Origin: Aphodosoma sp045631465
GTDB lineage: Bacteria; Bacteroidota; Bacteroidia; Bacteroidales; Paludibacteraceae
DNA length: 64,000 nucleotides
Reading direction: 5' to 3'
Assembly: GCA_045631465.1 (NCBI GenBank)
Contig: JAZQUV010000011.1
Span: 62,001 to 126,000 of the forward strand
Shown here: piece after piece, positions 17,659 to 23,805 of the stretch
Layout: each line of letters begins with the position of its first letter
How positions within the stretch are numbered: position 1 is the first letter of the stretch
Translations under genes and position numbers: made by a program
The notes under the pieces: model-generated
Told to the model about the DNA's origin: nothing
Database searches by the model: none
The model's input: the letters and a program-made list of their open reading frames with translations, nothing else

Positions 17659-18744
17659 ATGAAACAAATGCACAATTTCAACGCAGGTCCTTGCGTTCTT
17701 CCTCGTGAAGCAGTGGAAGCAGCTATCGCAGCTATCCAAAATTTTGACAACACAGGTATCGGTATCCTCGAAATTTCTCACCGTACTCCAGGTTGGGAAC
17801 GCGTAATGGCAGAAACTCGTCAACTTTGGCGCGAATTGTTGAACATCCCTGAAAACTACGAAATCTTGTTCCTCGGTGGTGGTGCTTCAACTCAATTCTT
17901 CCACGTTCCTGCTAACCTTTTGAACAAAAAAGCTGCTTACCTTCAAACTGGTGTTTGGGCTAAAAAAGCTGCTAAAGAAGCTAAATTCTATGGCGAAGTA
18001 GAAGTTGTTGCTTCTTCTGAAGACAAAACTTACTCTTACATCCCTAAAAATTATGTAATCCCTACAGATGCTGACTATTTCCATATCACAACTAACAACA
18101 CTATCTACGGTACTGAAATCCGTTACGATATGGACTGCCCAATCGACTTGGTAGCAGATATGTCATCAGACATCATGAGCCGTCCAGTAGACGTTAGCAA
18201 ATATGCTATGATCTATGGTGGTGCTCAAAAGAACGTAGGCCCTGCTGGTGTTACTTTCGTTATCATCCGTCGCGATCTTCTCGAAAATAACTTCCGTCCA
18301 CTTCAAACAATGGTTAGCTACAAAACTCACGCTGCTGACGAAGAACGTAACATCTCTATGTTCAACACTCCTCCAGTATTCCCTATCTTCGTTATGTACG
18401 AAACATTGAAATGGGTGAAAAAACTCGGTGGTCTCGAAGCAATGAACAAAATCAACGTTGAAAAAGCTGACCTCCTTTACAACGAAATCGACCGCAACTC
18501 TATGTTCGTAGGTACTGCTGCTAAAGAAGACCGTTCAATCATGAACGTATGCTTCGTAATGGCTCCAGGTCACGAAGACAAAGAAAAAGCATTCATGGAA
18601 TTCGCTAAAGAACGCGGTATGGTAGGTATCAAAGGTCACCGTTCAGTAGGTGGTTTCCGCGCTTCTATCTACAACGCATGTCCAGTTGAATCAGTTAAAG
18701 CTCTCGTAGCTTGCATGCAAGAATTCGAAGCTGCTAACAAATAA
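17659..18744 (+). CDS. serC: Phosphoserine aminotransferase SerC
   Basis: SerC is the PLP enzyme that makes 3-phosphoserine from 3-phosphohydroxypyruvate. The same enzyme makes 4-phosphohydroxy-L-threonine for vitamin B6, the substrate of PdxA (also in this window). The 361 residues are of family length and start HNFNAGPCVLP. They show FLGGGASTQF, DMSSDI and the PLP lysine K191 in YGGAQKNVGPAG. The C-terminus VKGHRSVGGFRAS-like segment (IKGHRSVGGFRASIYNA) is the substrate-binding end. Codon bias is extreme (GCT, GGT, ATC, CGT), so it is highly expressed. It is bracketed by a perfect promoter and a strong terminator and is therefore monocistronic. Confidence 0.97.
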   Translation: MKQMHNFNAGPCVLPREAVEAAIAAIQNFDNTGIGILEISHRTPGWERVMAETRQLWRELLNIPENYEILFLGGGASTQFFHVPANLLNKKAAYLQTGVWAKKAAKEAKFYGEVEVVASSEDKTYSYIPKNYVIPTDADYFHITTNNTIYGTEIRYDMDCPIDLVADMSSDIMSRPVDVSKYAMIYGGAQKNVGPAGVTFVIIRRDLLENNFRPLQTMVSYKTHAADEERNISMFNTPPVFPIFVMYETLKWVKKLGGLEAMNKINVEKADLLYNEIDRNSMFVGTAAKEDRSIMNVCFVMAPGHEDKEKAFMEFAKERGMVGIKGHRSVGGFRASIYNACPVESVKALVACMQEFEAANK

Positions 18745-18768
18745 TTCAATTATTTAATAGCATATCAC

Positions 18769-18808
18769 AATAAGGCTAACCCCACAAGGTTAGCCTTATT
18801 TTTTTTAC
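18769..18808 (+). terminator. Intrinsic terminator of serC
   Basis: Perfect 13-base arms (18769-18781 and 18788-18800, AATAAGGCTAACC and its complement) with loop CCACAA are followed by eight T residues. Confidence 0.95.
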
Positions 18809-18845
18809 CTCATAGAGGCGACATAATCTTTTTCCATATTTCCGA

Positions 18846-18875
18846 TTGTAATTTGAATATTTTTTTATAACTTTG
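18846..18875 (+). promoter_or_regulatory. Promoter of the structured RNA
   Basis: TTG at 18846-18848 lies 19 bases before TAACTTTG at 18868-18875. Transcription would begin near 18884. Confidence 0.7.
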
Positions 18876-18884
18876 CACCAACTA

Positions 18885-19162
18885 AAACATACATTATAAA
18901 ACATACATAGGACGTTTATACGACCTTAGTCTTTAACAACTAAGAATCTCGCAAATTCATAATCTAAGTTAAAGGGCTGAGCAAGATAGATGTCTCGTGA
19001 TGTGTATATTTCAGTCAGGCACTCTGCATGTTCACTCATGCCGAGCATTTGACGATATATTCATATCTACGTGGGCTTCTGTATTGCTTGATCTCTGACT
19101 TAGATGGGCAATGCGAGAGCCTTTAGTTGTGGAGACAAGTAACAAAAGCTCCACGTTTTTTT
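18885..19162 (+). ncRNA. Structured RNA candidate with 6S-like long hairpin and own terminator
   Basis: Between a promoter and an intrinsic terminator lies a ~280-nt stretch without an ORF that folds into one long irregular hairpin. Pairings read by eye: CAACTAA (18937-18943) with TTAGTTG (19123-19129); TCTCGCA (18947-18953) with TGCGAGA (19112-19118); ATCTAAGT (18962-18969) with ACTTAGAT (19098-19105); GAGCAAG (18979-18985) with CTTG..CTC (19087-19095); CGTGAT (18996-19001) with 19065-19071; GCATG (19026-19030) with CATGC (19037-19041). An asymmetric bubble (18986-18995 against 19072-19086) sits mid-stem. A ~195-nt rod with a central bubble is the architecture of 6S RNA, the RNA-polymerase-binding regulator. 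It lacks tmRNA, RNase P and SRP RNA signatures. It could instead be a leader controlling the HTH gene that starts at 19163. Confidence 0.6.
19129..19162 (+). terminator. Intrinsic terminator of the structured RNA, ending at the next start codon
   Basis: GTGGAG (19129-19134) pairs with CTCCAC (19149-19154) and is followed by G and seven T residues (19156-19162). The very next base begins ATG of the HTH gene. Confidence 0.85.
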
Positions 19163-19372
19163 ATGGTACACATTGGCAAACTCATCAAGCAAGAACTTGA
19201 AGCCCAAGAACGCACCCCCTCATGGCTCGCCCGCAAAATCAGTTGCGAACGCCCCAACATATACAACATCTTCGAGCGCAAAAGCATCGACACCAACCTC
19301 CTCTTCCAAATCTCCAAAGCCCTCGACAAAGACTTCTTCGCCATCCTCTCCCAAGAACTCACAAAACCATAA
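19163..19372 (+). CDS. Small XRE-like helix-turn-helix protein
   Basis: This 69-residue protein (start MVHIGKLIKQELEAQERTPS) is essentially one Cro/CI-type HTH domain. Helix 2/turn/helix 3 is visible as SWLARKISCERPNIYNIFERK, and a last helix is LLFQISKALDKDFFAILS. It is probably a DNA-binding regulator. The ATG directly follows the T tract of an intrinsic terminator and has no Shine-Dalgarno site, so expression should depend on readthrough of the structured RNA, or the message may be leaderless. An upstream in-frame extension would run through the terminator hairpin and is unlikely. The stop codon lies in the first arm of the next terminator. No target is visible. Confidence 0.78.
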   Translation: MVHIGKLIKQELEAQERTPSWLARKISCERPNIYNIFERKSIDTNLLFQISKALDKDFFAILSQELTKP

Positions 19373-19421
19373 AGTGTCAAAATAATTTACACAATCGTAA
19401 AATTATTTTGACACTTTTCTT
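19371..19421 (+). terminator. Long perfect inverted-repeat terminator overlapping the HTH stop codon
   Basis: Arms of 18 bases (19371-19388 and 19400-19417, AAAGTGTCAAAATAATTT and its complement) pair perfectly around an 11-base loop and are followed by TTTTCTTTTT. The first arm includes the last two bases of the TAA stop. Confidence 0.9.
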
Positions 19422-19452
19422 TTTGCCCCCACCATAATAAAACTTACCTTTG
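19422..19452 (+). promoter_or_regulatory. Promoter of the membrane/beta-domain protein gene
   Basis: TTTG at 19422-19425 and TACCTTTG at 19445-19452 are 19 bases apart. The -33 box lies in the T tract of the previous terminator. The leader to the ATG at 19627 is about 165 bases with no ORF. Confidence 0.75.
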
Positions 19453-19626
19453 CATATATATAAGTTCAAGACAACTTTAACGGAAAAATATACGCTCCTT
19501 GTTAATACAACTAAGCATAGTAAATCTTATCACCATCGCTAAGAGTGTCACTATCAAAAAATTGAATTTTATATTCTAACTATATATCTATTTTTTCCTT
19601 TTTATTAACCTTTAAACTATAAAATT

Positions 19627-21156
19627 ATGATGTTTATCCTTTTGGTTTATAGAAAACTTATTATGCCCATTGCAGTCATTGGAGGCTGGTTCGGAATTCC
19701 TATTATGTTAGCTACAAAAGCTTCAATTTGGTGGTGGGTACTTTCAGGCATTCTATCTTTTCCTGGATTTTTGTTTGGTCTGTCGACTTGGGGCGCAACA
19801 GTTACACCTCGTTTTTTTTGGCGCAATTCGCCACTCGATATATTCGAAAATCGCCTTTTTTCAGTTTTAAGAGACACCTACTGCTTTTTCTCCTTCGTAC
19901 CAAGCATTTATGGCATATGGTTTTACCTAGGACATGCAGATGCAACTAATACTGTAATAGCAGAACCAGAACCAGTACCATCAATTACAGCATCATGGAA
20001 TATTAAAGAGGGTGCAATTGTTGAATCATTTACAGATGCAACACTTACATTTACAGGTGTAGATGCAGTAGAACTAAAAAATTCTTATGGTTGTACTTGG
20101 TTTTATGAAAAAGATGTTGATGGTAACTGGCAACTCGTTAGCAATATGCGTACTGCTGGTTATATGAATGCAAAAGTTTCTGGTACAACATTAACACTTG
20201 GTGTTGATCCTGCTTGTTATACGTCTCCATTTAACAGTAGAGGTGAATATCGTATCGTAGTTCCTGTAGATGGTGTTTATTTCAATGATGATAAAACTAA
20301 CTTGAATACAGAAGAATATGTATTAAACTTCATAATTGATAATGATAATGTAGAATTTAAAGAAATTGATGCAGTATATACTGTTGCACCAGAAGATAAT
20401 AATACAATAACTGAAATTCGTGAAATCGTTCTTAACTTCACAGAATATGAAACTATTACCGTAGCAGAACCAGATCTTATAAAAAATTCAAATATTCCAA
20501 CAGCACATATAGTAGATAGTATTACTGGAGCACTAACGCCTGCTGGTTGTATATTCTTTAAAGCTGATACTCTTTCTACTAATGGTATTCGTCTTTATAT
20601 AGATCCAAGCATTAATGGAGCTCTTGATTCTTATGCACAGGAAGGTGTTTATGAAATTAGAATTCCTGCAGGTGTAGTAACATTGGGTGAATTTGGAATT
20701 AACAAACCTATAATATTAAATTATACAGTTAAAACTACAACACCAGAAATAACACCCACAATTGTAGAAGGAACCGAGCTTTATATTCAACTTCCGACAA
20801 CAATGAAACTTTTGCGTTCATCAGTAACATTTGGAAAGGCTTCAACTGGTGGTAAATTAAAACCAGTTAAACGCAGAACCTCTATAACTGAAGGAACTAC
20901 AACAAGTGTAGCAATAACTAATGTAGATGCAGAAAATGGAATTTGGAAAATTGTAGCTCCTGCTGGTACTTCTGATTCTATTTTCAATGTAACATTACAA
21001 TTCAAAGGCATTTCTGCTGCTTGTGGTATCACTAACCTCAAATATGATGGAGAGCATAATCTCTTCACATTGTCAAGCGACTTTACTTTCGCCCCACGTA
21101 AAGGTGGTACAGCAACAGAAGCTAATGGTACATGGGGTGTATATCCATTCCCATAA
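19627..21156 (+). CDS. Uncharacterised membrane-anchored protein with tandem beta-rich extracytoplasmic domains
   Basis: I do not recognise this 509-residue protein. The N-terminus has three hydrophobic helices (about residues 3-30, 32-55 and 80-105). Then come two related ~110-residue modules (about 115-235 and 250-375). Each ends with a GEYRI/GVYEIRIP strand pair, a V(Y/V)..(D/G)..N loop and a closing (LNFII/LNYTV) strand, as in Ig-like or BACON-like Bacteroidetes surface domains. A third beta-rich part ends in GTWGVYPFP. It is likely held in the inner membrane with domains outside the cytoplasm, or is a surface protein. Codon use (GAT, AAT, ACA, GTA) differs from its C-rich neighbours, suggesting acquisition. 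It has its own promoter. Confidence 0.7.
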   Translation: MMFILLVYRKLIMPIAVIGGWFGIPIMLATKASIWWWVLSGILSFPGFLFGLSTWGATVTPRFFWRNSPLDIFENRLFSVLRDTYCFFSFVPSIYGIWFYLGHADATNTVIAEPEPVPSITASWNIKEGAIVESFTDATLTFTGVDAVELKNSYGCTWFYEKDVDGNWQLVSNMRTAGYMNAKVSGTTLTLGVDPACYTSPFNSRGEYRIVVPVDGVYFNDDKTNLNTEEYVLNFIIDNDNVEFKEIDAVYTVAPEDNNTITEIREIVLNFTEYETITVAEPDLIKNSNIPTAHIVDSITGALTPAGCIFFKADTLSTNGIRLYIDPSINGALDSYAQEGVYEIRIPAGVVTLGEFGINKPIILNYTVKTTTPEITPTIVEGTELYIQLPTTMKLLRSSVTFGKASTGGKLKPVKRRTSITEGTTTSVAITNVDAENGIWKIVAPAGTSDSIFNVTLQFKGISAACGITNLKYDGEHNLFTLSSDFTFAPRKGGTATEANGTWGVYPFP

Positions 21157-21179
21157 CCACTAGCAATCACAAGTAACAT

Positions 21180-21433
21180 AAAACATATAGTCAAACAAGA
21201 ACAGCATCTATTATACTTACCCTTGAAGAAGATGGTACTGCTCATATTTACAGTGTAGATAACAAAATTCTGGGGATTAGAAAATTCATAAAGAAGGCGT
21301 TATTGCTCGTGATACTAAAAAAACTAGTGATTATCTTTCTCTTTTGAATATTACTCTCACTGCAAAATGTAAAATCGTTGTTTGTAATTATATTCGCACA
21401 CAAGCAGATGAAAGTAATACTAATATCTTTTAA
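21180..21433 (+). pseudogene. Frameshifted remnant of an unrecognised gene
   Basis: Two adjacent frames read like protein. 21180 onward encodes KTYSQTRTASIILTLEEDG and continues to about residue NKILG. From 21281 another frame encodes IHKEGVIARDTKKTSDYLS and runs to a TAA at 21431. There is no usable start codon in the first part, and the frames break near 21275. Codon style matches the gene at 19627. I cannot name the parent family; it may be a decayed partner or tail of that gene. Confidence 0.45.
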
Positions 21434-21458
21434 CACGGACCAATTTACTTTTAACACT

Positions 21459-22208
21459 ATGAAAACAAAAACTTTCGAAATATTAAAACAAGAACTTGAC
21501 AACCTATTCCAAAAATTCTTTGAGGATATGGAAATAAACAAAGAAACAGGTATAGTCAAAGACTCAAACAAACGATTTTCAGGGTATCCATATATAGGAG
21601 AAAAATATGTAGAAGCTCCAATAAAAATACTTTTTATTCCTTTAGATACAGGCGTAGACGAACTAAAGAAAGAAAATACTTATCATAAATTTGAAAGCCG
21701 AGCAGAAAAAGTTACGCCTAACAAAAATGCTAAACACGTATTCAATCCTCATCTCGCAGGTCTATACGCAACAACAGTATGCTTATTAAAAGAAGAGTTA
21801 GACTCCGCCAAAGAATGTTGGGAATATCTATTAAATGCAAACGAAAAAACCACATCTACAAAGATAAACAATTCATGGAAAAACCTCAATGAAGAACAAA
21901 AAAATCTTTTATCGCACGTTGCATATACCAATAGATACAAATTTGTTACTATTGAGCGTCCTGAAGATAAAAGATCAGGAGGAAAAGATAGAACATGGTT
22001 GAATAAAGATAAAGAAAGAGAACTTCTTCTATCCGAAATAGAAATTTTCAATCCTGACATTATTGTATTTCAAGGAAAAACTGGATTAGATAATTGCAAT
22101 ATAAAAGAACTTAAAGAAAAATATACAGTATTCGTAGCAAATCACCCTTCTTGTTGGCAAAAAGGAGCAAATAAATTAAAATACATTAAAGAAACCTTTG
22201 ATAAATAA
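21459..22208 (+). CDS. Uracil-DNA-glycosylase-superfamily-like protein, function unknown
   Basis: The 249 residues start at MKTKTFEILKQEL (ATG at 21459); an upstream extension is not convincing. The pattern IKILFIPLDTGVDE (about residues 55-68), VFNPHLAGLYATTV, YTNRYKFV, NPDIIVFQGKTGL and VFVANHPSCWQKGANK matches the order of UDG-superfamily motifs: a beta strand with a G-containing loop, an N in the middle strand, PDIIV-G, then HPS. The usual catalytic GExPG motif is not evident, so repair of uracil is not assured. It stands in the low-G, AAT/GAT-rich accessory stretch and ends at a strong bidirectional terminator. Alternatives include an uncharacterised Bacteroidetes protein sharing only the fold. 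Confidence 0.55.
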   Translation: MKTKTFEILKQELDNLFQKFFEDMEINKETGIVKDSNKRFSGYPYIGEKYVEAPIKILFIPLDTGVDELKKENTYHKFESRAEKVTPNKNAKHVFNPHLAGLYATTVCLLKEELDSAKECWEYLLNANEKTTSTKINNSWKNLNEEQKNLLSHVAYTNRYKFVTIERPEDKRSGGKDRTWLNKDKERELLLSEIEIFNPDIIVFQGKTGLDNCNIKELKEKYTVFVANHPSCWQKGANKLKYIKETFDK

Positions 22209-22231
22209 GATGCCAAACATCAAAAACTCCC

Positions 22232-22283
22232 AACAAAATCGACCAATGCGGATTTCCCAATTTGGTCGATTTTGTTATTTTGT
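22232..22283 (+). terminator. Strong bidirectional terminator after the UDG-like gene
   Basis: Perfect 15-base arms AACAAAATCGACCAA (22232-22246) and its complement (22262-22276) around a 15-base loop are followed by ATTTTG. Confidence 0.88.
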
Positions 22284-23023
22284 ACGACACACAAACATAA
22301 CGATATTAAACTATACCTCATACCCAATTTCATCATACAAAATATCCACCCTACCCCACAGCAACCTTCACCCTACCTTCAAGCAAAAAAACAGCCACTT
22401 TCACACCTCCCTCTTGCAAAGTCTACAAAGTTTTCTACTTTCCTTCCGTAAAATTTACCACACAAAGCCAACTTTGCAATTGCAAAGTTGCAAAGTTCCC
22501 ATAACAATCTAACTATCAAGATAAAACCCAATTCCAGATTTTAACAACAGAAACAACACACCACATCCAACTCAAAGATAATCAACCGATTATCAAAACT
22601 TTGCCAACTTTGCCAACTTTGCAAGTCCCTATTTCTCACAAATCTAGTTGTCTTTTCCTAAAATAAGTAGACAGTTTTTGGGTTATTTTACTAAATTAAT
22701 AGACATATTTTCTAAAAATATAGACATCTTCCTGAATTTATTGTCATTACCTAAAACAACAGACACCCTCACACTCTACAAATTCTAAAATTCAATAATT
22801 CAACGCTCAATTTACTCTTCCTTGAATTTTTCATAGTAAAAAAATAGCCTTTTTACAGTAAAAATACGCAAATTCACGAATTTTTAGCGCTCAAAAATAG
22901 ATAACAAAAGAGATAATTTAGCGAATTTCAAATATTCAAAAGTCATTTTTCAAGCTACATCCAAAATAAAACCAACTGATAATCAACACAATTATCAAAT
23001 AAACAAAAATATTTACAAAAACA
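22284..23023. repeat. Repeat-rich AT spacer without a supportable gene
   Basis: This ~740-base stretch holds several repeat types. One is a copy of dispersed family 1 (22346-22386). Another is a 20-base perfect palindrome built from AACTTTGCAA (22470-22489) with a further GCAAAGTT at once. Three AACTTTGCC-type 9-mers lie at 22597-22623. A degenerate tandem of ~20-base units built on TAGACAT..TCCTAAA..A lies at 22647-22768. Short ORFs here are not protein-like. Confidence 0.7.
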
Positions 23024-23055
23024 TTTGGTCATATCAAAAAAAAGACGTAACTTTG
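23024..23055 (+). promoter_or_regulatory. Promoter of the tRNA-Gly/tRNA-Leu operon
   Basis: TTTG at 23024-23027 and TAACTTTG at 23048-23055 are 20 bases apart, a full consensus match. The leader of about 210 bases before the first tRNA contains the hairpin GAGG-GTTAAA-CCTC and the motif TTTTTGCGATACGCGAGAG (23099-23117), nearly identical to 59988-60006. Confidence 0.8.
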
Positions 23056-23273
23056 CATCCGCAAATGAGGGTTAAACCTCATACGCAGCCAAGCGGAATT
23101 TTTGCGATACGCGAGAGTAGAAAAATTTTCAAAGCTTTTGATTGAATTGGCAAATAAAGTTCACTTTAATTTGATAATTAAATCAAAAGATTAAAAAACA
23201 AACAAAGTTTGATTTTGAAAAGAAAATTTTTATACCGAGCACAGCAAAAATCTCGCAAAATTTAAAGAATTTT

Positions 23274-23346
23274 GCGGAAATAGCTCAGTTGGTAGAGCAC
23301 AACCTTGCCAAGGTTGGGGTCGCGGGTTCGAGTCCCGTTTTCCGCT
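23274..23346 (+). tRNA. tRNA-Gly (GCC)
   Basis: A complete 73-nt cloverleaf: acceptor GCGGAAA pairing with TTTCCGC, D-arm GCTCAGTTGGTAGAGC, anticodon loop TTGCCAA (anticodon GCC) on a CAACC/GGTTG stem, T-arm CGGGTTCGAGTCCCG and discriminator T. CCA is not encoded. Confidence 0.98.
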
Positions 23347-23366
23347 CAACTTTTCAAAAAGTCCCT

Positions 23367-23450
23367 GCGCAGGTGGTGAAATTGGTATACACGCTACTTT
23401 GAGGGGGTAGTGGTCGCAAGGCCGTGTGAGTTCGAGTCTCATCCTGCGCA
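23367..23450 (+). tRNA. tRNA-Leu (GAG)
   Basis: An 84-nt class II tRNA: acceptor GCGCAGG/CCTGCGC with discriminator A, anticodon loop TTGAGGG (anticodon GAG) on a CTACT/GGTAG stem, a long variable arm (GTGGTCGCAAGGCC region) and T-arm with GTTCGAGTC. It lies 20 bases after tRNA-Gly and is cotranscribed. Confidence 0.98.
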
Positions 23451-23457
23451 CAAAACT

Positions 23458-23494
23458 AGAGATGCAATTTTCGGATTGCATCTCTTTTTTTGTT
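23458..23494 (+). terminator. Terminator of the tRNA operon
   Basis: AGAGATGCAAT (23458-23468) pairs perfectly with 23475-23485 around a six-base loop, followed by TTTTTTG. Confidence 0.93.
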
Positions 23495-23548
23495 TTTACT
23501 CTACTCAAAAAAAACTTTGCCCTACTAAAAAAAACACCTTTTTTCCTT

Positions 23549-23613
23549 AACATAAATTTTCGTGAATTAACCACAAACAAAACATTAGCAATTAATTTAT
23601 AAAAATTTACATT
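23549..23613. repeat. Dispersed AT-rich repeat, family 2
   Basis: CATAAATTTTCGTGAATTAA, then CCACAAACAA, then AATTAATTTAT align with 15614-15675 over about 50 bases at roughly 75-80% identity by eye. No gene is visible between the tRNA terminator and the glnS promoter. Confidence 0.65.
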
Positions 23614-23708
23614 TAATATTTTAACAGAAAAAAAATATAAAGACAACAACATTTTTATCCTTTTACTCTATTTATCTTTTACCCATCAAAAAAGATACAA
23701 ATTTATTA

Positions 23709-23737
23709 TTGTTTTTAAAGATTTTTTTGTAACTTTG
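23709..23737 (+). promoter_or_regulatory. Promoter of glnS
   Basis: TTG at 23709-23711 and TAACTTTG at 23730-23737 are separated by 18 bases. The leader to the ATG at 23806 contains an imperfect hairpin around GGCAAAGAGGTGTC. Confidence 0.65.
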
Positions 23738-23805
23738 CGAGTTGATAGGCAAAGAGGTGTCTATCTAGCAAGAAAATAGTTTTTTAAAGTAAAAAGATAA
23801 ATATT

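Noticed and set aside
18885..19162. tmRNA, RNase P RNA or SRP RNA
   Set aside because: No tRNA-like ends or tag frame, no conserved RNase P core (such as the GAGGAAAGUCC element) and no SRP GGAAG loop are visible.
19627..21156. Toxin or secretion-system surface protein
   Set aside because: No T9SS C-terminal domain, toxin motif or immunity-like partner is visible; only the topology and beta modules can be supported.
22198..22512. 104-residue plus-strand ORF after the UDG-like gene
   Set aside because: It runs through the terminator hairpin and repeat-rich DNA and does not resemble a protein.
23230..23652. 140-residue minus-strand ORF across the tRNA genes
   Set aside because: Its sequence (GKRDSNPRPQPWQGCALPTE) is the well-known spurious translation of tRNA antisense strands; the tRNA genes explain the locus.
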